A DNA stretch of 64,000 nucleotides from FEN-1088 sp031407985. GTDB taxonomy: Bacteria; Myxococcota_A; Polyangia; Fen-1088. The DNA lies in NCBI GenBank assembly GCA_031407985.1, contig JANOJB010000135.1, forward strand, positions 19,344 to 83,343. Direction: 5' to 3'. Under the pieces are notes generated by a model that saw nothing but the letters and a program-made list of their open reading frames with translations, was not told the DNA's origin and made no database searches. Numbering within the stretch: position 1 is the first letter of the stretch; each line of letters begins with the position of its first letter. Positions 1 through 9,330 of the stretch are shown piece by piece. A program made the translations under genes and the position numbers.

Positions 1-2
1 TA

Positions 3-1016
3 GTGTGTGTGGTGTCGCTGGGCTTGGCTGCGATGGTGTTCGGAGCCATCTTGGTGCGGTCGTTTGGTCGGGCGATATTCGCACCCTGGTTTGTGGCCGT
101 TTGGGCCCTTGCCGCCCTGACCACCTCGATCCTGGCGGTTTTGATCGTAAGACGACGCTTGCGGCGCTACGTGCTGGGCTCAAGCCTGCAGGCCGATGCC
201 TTTGCGGCCGTTGACGTCGATCTGGTGCGCCGTGAGGGCAGCCGTTTTGATTTGACGATTGTTCCCGGAATGAAGGGACATGTCGGCAACGGGCGCGCAC
301 CGCTTCCGGTCGAAGCCTTGGTCGGCGAAAAGCCGCACAGGATCGCCTTGGGCGAAGGCGCCACGGCCGAGCTCTCGATGGGGGCGTCGACGTTCGTCAT
401 TCGCAGCCGACCGGGTACTGGCCCTGCCGCTCAAGGTGTTCCGGCCGGCGTACCTAAGGCTGATCGTGGTGGTTGGATTGTCTCGCGCGATCACTTCAAG
501 TTGTTCTCGCGGCTTGCCTTGGCTGGCCTTCAGGTCGGCATGCTGGGAACGGTATTGTCCGCTGTTCCCCGCGGACAAACCATCGGTGACCGCCCCGCGC
601 ATCTGGTGGCTCCCCGGATCACGACACCGTGGGAGGCGGAAAAATGGTTGCGCATCGAAGCCCAGGCGCAGTCTCGATCGTTGCACCAGTGTTTTGACCC
701 ACTTCCGCTCGCGTGCCAGCACTCGGGTTACGTGGGTGTGGGCGTTTCGCTGACAAGGGACGGGGAAGTACGGTCGAACTGGATCTCGCGATCCACCTAT
801 GGGAGCGAATGCCCGGTAGATCAGTGCATCAAGGAGCTGGTCTCGACATGGGTGTTCGATCCGCTGCCCGAGGCCATGCGAGTCGTGCTGCCGATTCAGG
901 TGCTGCGAACCGCGAAACCACTGCCGACCAACGTCGCCCAGACCCACAAAGACGTGGCGCGGGCACGGGTCGCCTTGGGTACCGACGCGATCGTAGAGTG
1001 GGACCGTGGGCGCTGA
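3..1016 (+). CDS. AgmX/PglI C-terminal domain-like membrane protein (5' end may be outside window)
   Basis: Two hydrophobic segments near the N-terminus (about residues 2-18 and 26-48) are followed by a beta-rich region (about 60-135) and a third hydrophobic stretch (about 167-187). The C-terminal ~110 residues carry paired cysteines and the pattern 'GYVGVGVSLTRDGEV...WVFDPLP', resembling the TonB-like AgmX/PglI C-terminal domain of gliding-motility and envelope proteins in Myxococcota. The role is inferred as envelope-associated; the partner is unknown. The GTG at base 3 is simply the first available start in an open frame, so the true start may lie upstream. Its last 11 bases overlap the next gene, suggesting translational coupling. 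Confidence 0.6.
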   Translation: MCVVSLGLAAMVFGAILVRSFGRAIFAPWFVAVWALAALTTSILAVLIVRRRLRRYVLGSSLQADAFAAVDVDLVRREGSRFDLTIVPGMKGHVGNGRAPLPVEALVGEKPHRIALGEGATAELSMGASTFVIRSRPGTGPAAQGVPAGVPKADRGGWIVSRDHFKLFSRLALAGLQVGMLGTVLSAVPRGQTIGDRPAHLVAPRITTPWEAEKWLRIEAQAQSRSLHQCFDPLPLACQHSGYVGVGVSLTRDGEVRSNWISRSTYGSECPVDQCIKELVSTWVFDPLPEAMRVVLPIQVLRTAKPLPTNVAQTHKDVARARVALGTDAIVEWDRGR

Positions 1017-1350
1017 CGATAGCGGTGCGGACCAATCCGAGGCTGAAGCCCGGGAGAGGGCATTGCGGCTATTGGAGGCGGTTCACCAGTTTCCGTGTGC
1101 CTATGCGGTAACGGTGATCGCGTTCAATCGCGAGGTTGTCACCGAGCAGGTGAAGCGCGCGGCCCTCTCCAGGGGCGACAATCCGGGTGACGCCGACAAA
1201 GGCGAAGGAGACGCCGGCCACGAATTGCGCGCCAGCCGCGAAGGGAAGTATCTGAGTCATCGGTTCGCTGTACGGGTCAGTCATGCGGGCGAGGTGTTGG
1301 AACTCTACGCGCGCCTGAAGTCCGTGGAGGGTGTCGTCACCATCCTGTAG
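1006..1350 (+). CDS. DUF493 (YbeD-like) family protein
   Basis: This 114-residue protein matches the DUF493 layout: 'FPCAYAVTVIAFN' near residue 30, then 'SREGKYLSHRFAVRVSHAGEVLELYARLK' style pattern and a final 'GVVTIL'. The family is a small ACT-like alpha/beta fold of unclear role; the E. coli member sits next to lipoate genes, but no lipoate gene is present here. The insert around residues 57-75 is rich in Asp, Gly and Glu and longer than in the E. coli protein. It starts with GTG inside the upstream gene, so the two are probably co-transcribed. Confidence 0.75.
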   Translation: MGADDSGADQSEAEARERALRLLEAVHQFPCAYAVTVIAFNREVVTEQVKRAALSRGDNPGDADKGEGDAGHELRASREGKYLSHRFAVRVSHAGEVLELYARLKSVEGVVTIL

Positions 1351-1381
1351 AGGTTGCGACCAGAGGTCGCGACGAATGTGA

Positions 1382-3100
1382 CTAAGCGACGGTCCGGTGT
1401 TCTTGCCAGGAACGTGAAACCGAGACCGCTTCGGTATACGCGGCCACGCCTTGGGCGGCCCGTTCGGTTGACCATCCCAGAATACCGCCGATCATAGCGG
1501 CTACCTTCGGCGCGGCGGCCAGGCCTTGATCGCGTGCATCGCGAAACAGGGGAATCCGCCGGCGAAGGACATCCTCGACCTGGGTGACCAGTTCGAAAGT
1601 GGCGGCGTGCAGAACCTCCGCCCAGATGTACGGCAAATCGGGATCGATGCGAGCCGCCAGATCGATTCCTAGGCGTTCCTGTGGCCGTTCCGCGCGTGGA
1701 TTCGCTGTTCGATCGGGGGGAATGAAACGGACCACGTTCGCTGCCCGCGCGCCATAGGAGGCTCGCAGGTGACGCTCGATATCGGGGGACAGTTCCACAT
1801 CCAGGGAGGCCTCGTCGGCCCCAGCGCCGGGGAGGAGTCTGGTTGTAGTCGAGCAGGGGGCGATGGAGCCTTCGTAGCCACGATCGCGCGACAGTTCGAC
1901 GGCCACATCAACAGCATCCTCGGCCACGCGCCGATAGGTCGTCAGCTTGCCACCGACGACGGTCAACAGGCCATCGGATTCGACCAGAAGATCGTGTTCG
2001 CGTGAGGTCGCCGACGTGGAGTTCGCGGGCGTCGCGATCAACGGGCGCAAACCCGCGTAGGTCGACACAACGTCATCAGGGCCAAGGGCCAGGGACGGGA
2101 ACGAGGCATTGACCACCTCCTGCAAATATTCGACGTCCGTGAGACGGGCCGCGATCGCGTCGCCCGGTCGCGGTGCGTGCGGGGGGCCGACGGCAGGGGT
2201 CCAGTCCGTATCGGTTGTTCCGACGATGGTGCGGCGGCCCGCGGGTAACAGGAACACCAGCCTTCCGTCGCGCGGGGAGCGGAGTACGGTCGCGCGCCCG
2301 TCGTGGGGAACACGATCCGCGTCGAAGACCAGGTGTACGCCCAGGGTGGGGCGCAGATTGTGCCGTCCGCGGTCGAAGGAATCGGAGAATGGTCCCGTGG
2401 CATTAATTATCACCCGGGCATTCACGGTCACGTCGATACCCGCCATTCGATCGCGAGCATTCGCGGCGCGAACGCGGCCGCGGCGATCACGGCGCAGATC
2501 GGTCACGATGACGTGCGGTGCGACGACCGCACCGGCGGCTTGTGCGTCCAGAACCGTCTCCAGAACCAGCCGAGCGTCGTTGGTTTGGCAGTCGACGTAC
2601 AGTTGAGCGCCTTGTAGGCCCGTCTGGCGCAGCATCGGTGACAGGGCGAAGACCTCACGGGGATCGAGGCGGCGGCCGGCAACCGGGGCGCGCCAGAGCG
2701 CCAGGGCGTTGTAAAGGGCGATTCCGGCTCCGAGTATGCCCAGCCGGGGAGGTAGGCCCTGATAAGCCGGGAACAGGAACTCGATCGGCCGGCACAGGTG
2801 AGGCGCGGTCTTCATCAATCGGCGCCGCTCCCGAAGGGCCTCGAATACCAGCGAGAAATCCCCGTACTGTAGGTAGCGCAAACCCCCGTGAATCAATTTC
2901 GACGAGTGGCTCGATGTCTCACTAGCGAAGTCTCCGGCTTCGAGAAGGGCGACATGGAACCCGCGCAGAGCGGCGTCTCGCGCGATTCCCGCGCCCGTCG
3001 CGCCCCCACCGATGACCAGGATATCGAAGGTTTCGGCATCCAGTCGCCGAAGAGTGCGATCACGATCCGCGGTATCCGCGCGCACGCCGAGAGCGGTCAT
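1382..3100 (-). CDS. glpD: FAD-dependent glycerol-3-phosphate dehydrogenase
   Basis: Oxidises sn-glycerol-3-phosphate to dihydroxyacetone phosphate and passes electrons to quinones at the inner membrane. The FAD-binding dinucleotide fold is at residues 31-36 (GGGATG), followed by the family stretch 'SSHSSKLIHGGLRYLQYGDF' near residue 70. The C-terminal third is the alpha-helical DAO_C domain. Length 572 aa is typical for GlpD. The frame is open 43 codons further upstream, but the ATG at 3100 is chosen: it overlaps the aspS stop as ATGA (3097-3100), and the upstream extension would read inside aspS. It is therefore likely translated by coupling to aspS. Confidence 0.92.
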   Translation of the reverse strand: MTALGVRADTADRDRTLRRLDAETFDILVIGGGATGAGIARDAALRGFHVALLEAGDFASETSSHSSKLIHGGLRYLQYGDFSLVFEALRERRRLMKTAPHLCRPIEFLFPAYQGLPPRLGILGAGIALYNALALWRAPVAGRRLDPREVFALSPMLRQTGLQGAQLYVDCQTNDARLVLETVLDAQAAGAVVAPHVIVTDLRRDRRGRVRAANARDRMAGIDVTVNARVIINATGPFSDSFDRGRHNLRPTLGVHLVFDADRVPHDGRATVLRSPRDGRLVFLLPAGRRTIVGTTDTDWTPAVGPPHAPRPGDAIAARLTDVEYLQEVVNASFPSLALGPDDVVSTYAGLRPLIATPANSTSATSREHDLLVESDGLLTVVGGKLTTYRRVAEDAVDVAVELSRDRGYEGSIAPCSTTTRLLPGAGADEASLDVELSPDIERHLRASYGARAANVVRFIPPDRTANPRAERPQERLGIDLAARIDPDLPYIWAEVLHAATFELVTQVEDVLRRRIPLFRDARDQGLAAAPKVAAMIGGILGWSTERAAQGVAAYTEAVSVSRSWQEHRTVA

Positions 3101-4899
3101 TCCTTGAGCGCGATATGAAGTTCGTCCAACTGCCGGGTCGAAACGGACGAGGGCGCGTCGGTCAAGGGATCGGTTCCCTTCTGGGTCTTCGGGAAGGCGA
3201 TCACGTCCCGCAAGGAGTCGGCACCGCAAAGGAGCATCGCCAGTCGGTCAAGGCCCGCCGCGATTCCGCCGTGCGGCGGCGGACCGTACCGGAAGGCCTC
3301 CAACAGGAATCCGAATTTGGCGCGTGCATCCTCCTCGGAAAGACCCAGCGCGCGGAAAACGCGCGTCTGAACATCGGAACGATGAATTCGAATCGATCCG
3401 CCCGCGATTTCGTTGCCGTTCAACACCAGATCGTAAGCGCGCGCGCGCACAGACGCGGGATCGGTCTCCAGGCGTTCGATATCTGCCGGCTCGGGGGACG
3501 TGAAAGGATGGTGAGCTGCGACCATGTGGCCACCTTCGGCCTCCTCGAACAAGGGGAAGTCCGTGATCCAAGCGAATCTCCACTGTCCCTTGGGAATCAG
3601 GCCGAACTTGTCGGCCAGGTGAAGCCGCAGGCCTCCCAGAACCGCGTTGACCAGCTTCTTCGAGCCAAATTGGAAGAACAGCAGATCGCCTTCCTGGGCG
3701 CCTGCCGCGACGTTGATGTCGGCGCGCAACGCTTCGGTCATCGTCTTCATGGGGCTTTGCGTCCAGGTGCCATCCGCTGCCACCCGCGCGCGTGCCAGGC
3801 CCCGTGCGCCGAAGCCTTTGACGTATTCCTCCAGTTTGTCGAGATCGGAGCGCGCGATCTTGGCCGCCGAGGAGGCCGGCAGTTTCCAGCCCTTAACGAT
3901 ATTCGTCGGAGTCGCCACCGCGGCGCGCAACAGCTCGACGCCGCCGCCCTCGTGTTTGCGGACGGCGTCCGAGAGATCGAAGAGCGGCAGATCGAACCGG
4001 AGGTCCGGTTTATCGGAACCGTACAGGCCCATGGCATTGGCGTAGGTCAGACGCGTGAACGGCGTGGGGATCTCGACTCCAAGGACGTCCTTCCACAACG
4101 AAGTCATCAGGCCCTCGAGGATGCGGTAGATGTCTTCCTCGACAATGAAACTCATTTCGATGTCGATCTGCGTGAATTCAGGCTGCCGGTCGAGACGAAG
4201 ATCCTCATCGCGGAAACAACGAACAATCTGGAAGTACCGATCGAATCCCGCGACCATGAAGAGTTGCTTGAAAATCTGCGGCGATTCCGCCAAAGCGTAG
4301 AACTGGCCGGCGTTCAGCCGCGATGGGACCAGGAAGTTCCGCGCCCCGCCCGGAGTGTACTTGACCATGAAGGGCGTTTCGATCTCGGCGAAGCCGTGCT
4401 CGGATAGGTACCGACGTGTGGTCTGATAGATTTGCGATCGGACCAAGAAGTTCTTTTGTAGTTTCGGACGCCGCAAATCCAGGTAGCGGTGCTTCAGGCG
4501 AATGGATTCGTTAGGTGAATCGTCGCCGATTTCGAAGGGTGGGGTGTCGGATCGTGAAAAAATGGTCAGTCGATCCGCTCGAATTTCGATGTCACCCGTC
4601 GCCAAATTCGGATTGCGGTGGCCGCCACGCTCCTGAACGATTCCGGTGACGCCGATACAGAACTCCGAACGCAATTCGCCGGCCAGGGCGTGGGCTTCCG
4701 CGTTGACGTGGGGTTCAAAGACGATCTGTGTGAGGCCCCCGCGATCACGAAGGTCGATAAAGACACAGCCGCCGTGGTCGCGCCGGGCCGCCACCCAGCC
4801 GAAGAGAACCACGGGTCTGCCGGTATCACCGGAGCGAAGGGCGCCACAATCATGAGAGCGTTTGAGTTCGGAAAGAAATTCGGAGTGCGACTCGGGCAT
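3097..4899 (-). CDS. aspS: Aspartate--tRNA ligase
   Basis: Class II aminoacyl-tRNA synthetase of the bacterial type, 600 aa, with an N-terminal OB-fold anticodon-binding domain, a catalytic core interrupted by the GAD insertion, and motif 3 near the C-terminus. Visible signatures are 'FRDEDLRLDRQPEFTQID' (motif 2 region), 'ALAESPQIFKQLFMVAGF', and 'GGIAAGLDRLAMLLCGADS' (motif 3). Whether it discriminates Asp from Asn cannot be decided by eye. It is the first gene of an aspS-glpD pair and has a TAACGT box six bases before its ATG with no Shine-Dalgarno sequence. Confidence 0.96.
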   Translation of the reverse strand: MPESHSEFLSELKRSHDCGALRSGDTGRPVVLFGWVAARRDHGGCVFIDLRDRGGLTQIVFEPHVNAEAHALAGELRSEFCIGVTGIVQERGGHRNPNLATGDIEIRADRLTIFSRSDTPPFEIGDDSPNESIRLKHRYLDLRRPKLQKNFLVRSQIYQTTRRYLSEHGFAEIETPFMVKYTPGGARNFLVPSRLNAGQFYALAESPQIFKQLFMVAGFDRYFQIVRCFRDEDLRLDRQPEFTQIDIEMSFIVEEDIYRILEGLMTSLWKDVLGVEIPTPFTRLTYANAMGLYGSDKPDLRFDLPLFDLSDAVRKHEGGGVELLRAAVATPTNIVKGWKLPASSAAKIARSDLDKLEEYVKGFGARGLARARVAADGTWTQSPMKTMTEALRADINVAAGAQEGDLLFFQFGSKKLVNAVLGGLRLHLADKFGLIPKGQWRFAWITDFPLFEEAEGGHMVAAHHPFTSPEPADIERLETDPASVRARAYDLVLNGNEIAGGSIRIHRSDVQTRVFRALGLSEEDARAKFGFLLEAFRYGPPPHGGIAAGLDRLAMLLCGADSLRDVIAFPKTQKGTDPLTDAPSSVSTRQLDELHIALKE

Positions 4900-4905
4900 G
4901 CGCGG

Positions 4906-4911
4906 ACGTTA
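4906..4911 (-). promoter_or_regulatory. -10 box of a probable leaderless aspS promoter
   Basis: On the minus strand TAACGT is followed by exactly six bases and then the aspS ATG. A transcript starting the usual ~7 bases after the box would begin at the start codon. No GGAG-like site and no good -35 hexamer is visible. Confidence 0.45.
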
Positions 4912-5026
4912 ACACGAACTGTTTCGGCGTCGCGGGGCCGCACCCCTGACATCGCGCGTGATATCCGCGGCTGTGGGGTTGCGACTGGAATTGGTGATCA
5001 CGCTTGCTCGCGGGCGCGCGTACCTC

Positions 5027-5032
5027 TAACGT
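5027..5032 (+). promoter_or_regulatory. -10 box of a probable leaderless promoter for the DHH phosphoesterase gene
   Basis: TAACGT, the same hexamer as in the divergent aspS promoter, lies seven bases before the GTG at 5040. No ribosome-binding site precedes that GTG. This spacing is the main reason for choosing GTG 5040 over the TTG at 5004. Confidence 0.45.
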
Positions 5033-5039
5033 TGAGTTC

Positions 5040-5996
5040 GTGCGATTGCGGGTTCTCTATCACGGCAACTGTTTCGACGGATGCAGCTCGGCGGCGATTT
5101 TTTCGCGGTTCTATCGTGAGAAAATTGCCCGCGACACAGTCGAGGTTTTGTTTCGGCCACTGGAGCACAAGGGGGAGGCGCAGCCTTTTCCGGCGGAATG
5201 TTTCGACGGTGATGAAAACGTCTGCGTCGATTTTCGTTACTCGCAGGATCCGCGGTTGACGTGGTGGTTCGATCACCATGCCTCCGCGTTTCAGTTGCCG
5301 GGCGATGAAGCCCATTTTCGCGCGGATGCCACCGGGAGAAAGTTCTACGACCCGGCCGCGAAGAGTTGTGCGAAGTTTGTTGCCCGGATCTTGAGCGGGC
5401 AATTCGGTTGGGACGCGTCCCCTCTTGAAGAACTCATCGAATGGGCGGAGGTGATTGACGGCGCACTTTTTTCGAGCGCCCAAATGGCGGTCGAGTTGCG
5501 CGAGCCGTCCCTGCGATTGATGACCTGGATCGAGAACAATCGCGACTTGGCACTGGCGGACCGGTTCATCGGGGACCTGGGGTCGCGACCGTTGGCGGAA
5601 ATCGCGGCCGACCCTTATGTGGCGGGGCCGTTGGGACCGCTACTGGAACAGCACAAGAAGAACATCGAAACGGTGCGCGCGGCCGCCCGCCTGGAGAACG
5701 GAGTTGTGCGGTCCGATTTGGCCGACAGCGGCGTGACGGCGTTCAACAAGTTCATCAGCTACTACCTGTTCCCCCAGGCTCGTTATTCGGTCGCGGTCAC
5801 GTTGGGCAAACAGGCAAAAATATCGGTTGGCAGCAACCCATGGGCTCCCGTTCCGCGCACGCACGAGATCAACCGGATCTGTGAGCGCTACGGCGGCGGC
5901 GGTCATGCCGTCGTCGGTGCGGTGTCGGTCCCGAAGGGGGACCTAGCACGCGCGCGTGAAATCGCCGCTGAGATTGTTGCGGAACTGGAAACCTGA
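5040..5996 (+). CDS. DHH-family phosphoesterase
   Basis: About 318 aa. The DHH superfamily motifs are visible: 'YHGNCFDGCSSAA' near the N-terminus, an acidic 'CVDF' strand, the name-giving 'FDHH' and the C-terminal DHHA1 glycine motif 'RYGGGGHAVVGAVSV'. Members are metal-dependent phosphohydrolases acting on oligoribonucleotides, cyclic dinucleotide products, polyphosphate or single-stranded DNA; the substrate here cannot be assigned. It is divergent from aspS. The frame is open from a TTG at 5004, but GTG 5040 is preferred because of the upstream TAACGT box. It ends 18 bases from the convergent aminopeptidase gene. Confidence 0.82.
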   Translation: MRLRVLYHGNCFDGCSSAAIFSRFYREKIARDTVEVLFRPLEHKGEAQPFPAECFDGDENVCVDFRYSQDPRLTWWFDHHASAFQLPGDEAHFRADATGRKFYDPAAKSCAKFVARILSGQFGWDASPLEELIEWAEVIDGALFSSAQMAVELREPSLRLMTWIENNRDLALADRFIGDLGSRPLAEIAADPYVAGPLGPLLEQHKKNIETVRAAARLENGVVRSDLADSGVTAFNKFISYYLFPQARYSVAVTLGKQAKISVGSNPWAPVPRTHEINRICERYGGGGHAVVGAVSVPKGDLARAREIAAEIVAELET

Positions 5997-6014
5997 AGCT
6001 TCGCGCTCCCAGGT

Positions 6015-8645
6015 TCAGCGACGGCGGATGGGCGGGTGGGGGCGGGTGCGGCCGCCACGGCGGGCTGTCGGGCGCGTACGTTTGCCGGGCCCGCTAGCAC
6101 TTGTCTTGCCCGGGCCCGATGACGGAGACCCGCCCCCGGGAACGGCGTCGCCGCGTGATTCCAGGATTTCGATCCTCTCGCGTAACTTGGACGTTTCGGT
6201 ACGCAGGCGGTCGACTTCCTCCTGCAGGCGCACGACGTGTTCGGAGGGGCGGGCGCCCTCCTTCAGGTCGGCAATCGCCTCTCGCATGCGTCGGCGGGCG
6301 CGGCCATCGAGTTCACCGACAAGCGCTCGCTCGATCGCCGGCACTGCCCGACGGTCAGCCATGCGCGCCAATGTCTGAGCGACCTCCATGCGAACGCGGA
6401 AATCGGAATCCAGGAAGCGATCCTCGATAAATTCGCGAAGAGGACGCGGGTTGGCTGTTCCCTGAGCCAGTTCGCCAAGCGCCGATATCAGTGCGCGCCG
6501 GGGCTGAAACGGGCCGCCACCATGCCAGGCGGCGCGAAGCAAGGGGATCGCACGATCGTCCCCGGTCGCGCCTAGGCCTTCAATGGCGCGGGTCCGAATG
6601 ATCGCCTGATAAGAAGGGCGAAGCAGGACGTCGGGCAGCAGATCGAGCGCGGAGGCTGATCGTGTGCGACCCAACGCCAGTGCGGCCTCGGCTTCGACGA
6701 AGGCGCTGGGATCACCGGTACGCAACCATTCGGTCAAGGTTTCAGCGGCGCGCCGATCGCCGCGAAACTCACCCAGGGCGGTGGCGACCGCACGGCGCAC
6801 GCGGGGGTGGGACTGGTGTCGCGCCGCCAACAGGTGAGACAGGGCATCCTGGCGGCGGGTTCGCCCCAGGGCACGGGCCGCGGCGGCGCGAACCCCCCAG
6901 AACGCGTCGCCGTCCAGGGATGCTCTCAACGCTTCGATCCCTTCCGGCGCGGGCGCGTCCGCGAGGGCGCGGGCGGCGGAAATGCGATCGATCCCCAGTT
7001 CCGCCGATTCCAGTTGCCGTCGCCACAGAGGACTGGGCTTGTCGATCTTGATGGTCTTCAAAATCACATCGCCCGGATCGAAGACAACCTGCGTCGGTCG
7101 TCCCGCCAGGCGGAATTCGAAGACATGTGCCGGTTCGGACACCGTCAGGATCTGGTCGTGCGTCGCACCGCCGACTTCGAAGCGAACGGTGACGTCGAAC
7201 CGAAACGGAGGCAGGTCGTCCGAAATGGTCTGTTTTTGGTCCACGCGCAGACGTCCGACGCCGCGTTCGTCATCCCATTCCCACGAACACTTCAGGTCCG
7301 GATGTCCGGCGCGCGCGACCCAGCGGTCGAAGAACGGGTCCAGATTGCGCCCAGTGACGTCCTCGATGGCTCGCGAGAGATCGCGCGTCTCCACGGATTT
7401 CTGCGCGTGCCGCGTGGCGTAGTGCCGAATGGCCTGCCAGAAGGCGTCTTCGCCCAGCATGTGGCGGACCATGTGCAGAACGCGTCCGCCTTTGTCGTAC
7501 AGATGCCCATCGAACAGATGAATCGGTTCGTCGTAGCGGCGACAGACAATGGGGCGCAGGTAGCGATCGGCTTCCCCCAGATAGGCGTCCGTGTCGGACG
7601 ATAGCTCGACGTCGGCTTCGTCGCGGCCTTTGACGTGCTCGCGCCACACGTACTCGAAATAGGTGGCAAACCCTTCGTTCAGCCAGGCTTCCGACCATTC
7701 GCGGCAGGTCAGCAAATTGCCCCACCACTGATGCGCCAGTTCGTGAGACACCAGCCCCTCGACGTCGTGGTCCAGTGCTGCCCTCTCGTCGAGGAGAACC
7801 AGATCCGTCAGCGTCGTGGCGGTGGTGTTCTCCATCCCGCCGAAGATGAAATCCGGCACGGTGATCTGGCTGTAACGCCGGTGAGGGTAGGGCACGCCGA
7901 TGCGTGTCGAAAAATAGTCGATCATCTGGGGTGTGCGGCCGAAACTCCGACGGGCGTCCGCCTCACGGCCCGCAGGAACGAACGCGAACACGTCGACGCC
8001 TGTCTGGGGTGCGCGATCGGCAAGTTCGACGAAGGGGCCGCACACAATGGTGACCAGATAGGGAGGGTGCGGAAAATCTAGGCCGTAGTGCCAGCGAACG
8101 CGGCCATCGGGCAAGGCGTCGCGAGCGCGCAGATCACCGTTCGACAGCAGAAACGTTCCGGCGGGTGCGGTGGCTATCACCTCGGTAGGAGCTTTTTCGA
8201 TAGGCGTATCGACGCACGGCCAGTAGTACCGGGAGTCGTCATCCTGACCTTGCGTCCAGCACTGCGGTTCGCGGTCGGGGTGGTCGACATCGGGGCCGAT
8301 GAAGTACAGACCGCGCCGTGGCTGACAGGCGTAACGCACGGTTATCGCGGTCTGGGTACCGCGCGCGATCGGTCGCGGAAGCGGCACATGCAGTTTTTCG
8401 CCATCGTACTGAAAAGCGTCCGTCTCGACGCCGTCGATTGCGACCGAATCGATCGTCATCTCGACGGCGTCAAAGGTCACCGCGGGCAGTTGATCGCGCC
8501 GGGCTTCCAGGTGCAACGTCGCCGCACCCGTCAGGCGCCGACCGGCGAGATCCAGATCCAGTTCAAGGCGCACCTGGGTGGTCCGGAACGGACGATCGGG
8601 CGTGAAACGCAACGGAGTTCCGGGAGGCGAGAACGATTTCGGCAT
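6015..8645 (-). CDS. M1 family zinc aminopeptidase with C-terminal HEAT repeats
   Basis: 876 aa. Residues 1-450 form the M1 metallopeptidase: the exopeptidase motif GGMEN at about 269-273, and zinc ligands H301 and H305 with catalytic E302 in HELAH, plus the third ligand E324 in 'WLNEGFA'. Residues ~570-800 hold alpha-helical repeats of the HEAT type ('PAPEGIEALRASLDGDAFWG', 'RAIEGLGATGDDRAIPLL'). A short predicted coiled coil follows ('LQEEVDRLRTETSKLRERIE'), then a Gly/Pro/Arg-rich basic tail of ~45 residues. No signal peptide is seen, so it is probably cytoplasmic. The coiled coil and basic tail are unusual additions to the family. Confidence 0.9.
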   Translation of the reverse strand: MPKSFSPPGTPLRFTPDRPFRTTQVRLELDLDLAGRRLTGAATLHLEARRDQLPAVTFDAVEMTIDSVAIDGVETDAFQYDGEKLHVPLPRPIARGTQTAITVRYACQPRRGLYFIGPDVDHPDREPQCWTQGQDDDSRYYWPCVDTPIEKAPTEVIATAPAGTFLLSNGDLRARDALPDGRVRWHYGLDFPHPPYLVTIVCGPFVELADRAPQTGVDVFAFVPAGREADARRSFGRTPQMIDYFSTRIGVPYPHRRYSQITVPDFIFGGMENTTATTLTDLVLLDERAALDHDVEGLVSHELAHQWWGNLLTCREWSEAWLNEGFATYFEYVWREHVKGRDEADVELSSDTDAYLGEADRYLRPIVCRRYDEPIHLFDGHLYDKGGRVLHMVRHMLGEDAFWQAIRHYATRHAQKSVETRDLSRAIEDVTGRNLDPFFDRWVARAGHPDLKCSWEWDDERGVGRLRVDQKQTISDDLPPFRFDVTVRFEVGGATHDQILTVSEPAHVFEFRLAGRPTQVVFDPGDVILKTIKIDKPSPLWRRQLESAELGIDRISAARALADAPAPEGIEALRASLDGDAFWGVRAAAARALGRTRRQDALSHLLAARHQSHPRVRRAVATALGEFRGDRRAAETLTEWLRTGDPSAFVEAEAALALGRTRSASALDLLPDVLLRPSYQAIIRTRAIEGLGATGDDRAIPLLRAAWHGGGPFQPRRALISALGELAQGTANPRPLREFIEDRFLDSDFRVRMEVAQTLARMADRRAVPAIERALVGELDGRARRRMREAIADLKEGARPSEHVVRLQEEVDRLRTETSKLRERIEILESRGDAVPGGGSPSSGPGKTSASGPGKRTRPTARRGGRTRPHPPIRRR

Positions 8646-8765
8646 GTTGTTTGGGTGCGGGCAGATCCGGCACGACCGCAGGCTACGTTACACGTGCCTT
8701 GCGGGTGGCTCCAAATTCAGGTGATCGACCTGTCCCGCTTGCCGTATCTGGGGCCCGGTCGTCTA

Positions 8766-9242
8766 ATGGCGGGCATGGACGGCGCGGCTCCAATCGAACG
8801 GTCGTATCTGGTTCGCGGCGCCTCCTCACGCGAGGTTTACGACGTTGTCGTGGATTTCGAGGCGTATCCCCGCCTGTTTCCCGAATTGAAAGCGGTGCAC
8901 GTGCTTGATCGGCAAGCGGGGAACTTGCGGGTCGAGTTTCGGGCCGAGGTCGTCCTGGCGGTTCGGTACGTCCTGGACGTGCGCTGCGATTCCGACGCAC
9001 TGACCGTGGACTGGACATTCGTCGAGGGGGAGGTCGTCGTCGATTCGACCGGAGGGTGGCGCTTTTCGTCGGAGGCCGCTGGGACAAAAGTCGACTACCG
9101 GGTCAAGATGTTGATCAAGGCGCCACTGCCGGGATTCATCGTTCGCAAAGCGACTGATGCGCTGGTGGCCGCATCGATTCCGGGGATGTTCGCGTCGATC
9201 GACCGGGAGGTGCGACGACGAAGGGACCTACAGGGGAAGTAA
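8766..9242 (+). CDS. COQ10/START-like SRPBCC lipid-binding protein
   Basis: 158 aa. The pattern 'REVYDVVVDFEAYPRLFPELKAVHVL' at the N-terminus and a C-terminal helix ending '...SIDREVRRRRD' fit the polyketide-cyclase/COQ10 branch of the SRPBCC (START) superfamily, which binds hydrophobic ligands such as quinones. The open frame extends much further upstream but that part is antisense to the aminopeptidase gene, so ATG 8766 (or the second ATG at 8775) is taken as the start. The ligand is not predictable from sequence. Confidence 0.72.
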   Translation: MAGMDGAAPIERSYLVRGASSREVYDVVVDFEAYPRLFPELKAVHVLDRQAGNLRVEFRAEVVLAVRYVLDVRCDSDALTVDWTFVEGEVVVDSTGGWRFSSEAAGTKVDYRVKMLIKAPLPGFIVRKATDALVAASIPGMFASIDREVRRRRDLQGK

Positions 9243-9330
9243 GCGATCCTTGCGGGGCGATGCCGATCTTCATACCTCTCCGTCTCGCTCGCGCACGGCT
9301 AGCATCGTCCGCGCTCGCCTTCTAGCCCTG

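Noticed and set aside
3115..4407. 430-codon plus-strand frame opposite aspS
   Set aside because: aspS motifs are intact on the minus strand; the plus-strand product is unstructured and Arg/Glu/Gln-rich.
5990..6015. AACCTG...CAGGTT inverted repeat as a terminator
   Set aside because: The 6-base arms with a 14-base loop and no U-run between convergent genes are too weak to call; a similar GACCTG...CAGGTC pair at 14349-14378 is equally weak.
9243..9330. Possible tRNA or small RNA between convergent genes
   Set aside because: No cloverleaf, CCA end or T-loop pattern can be drawn in these 88 bases.
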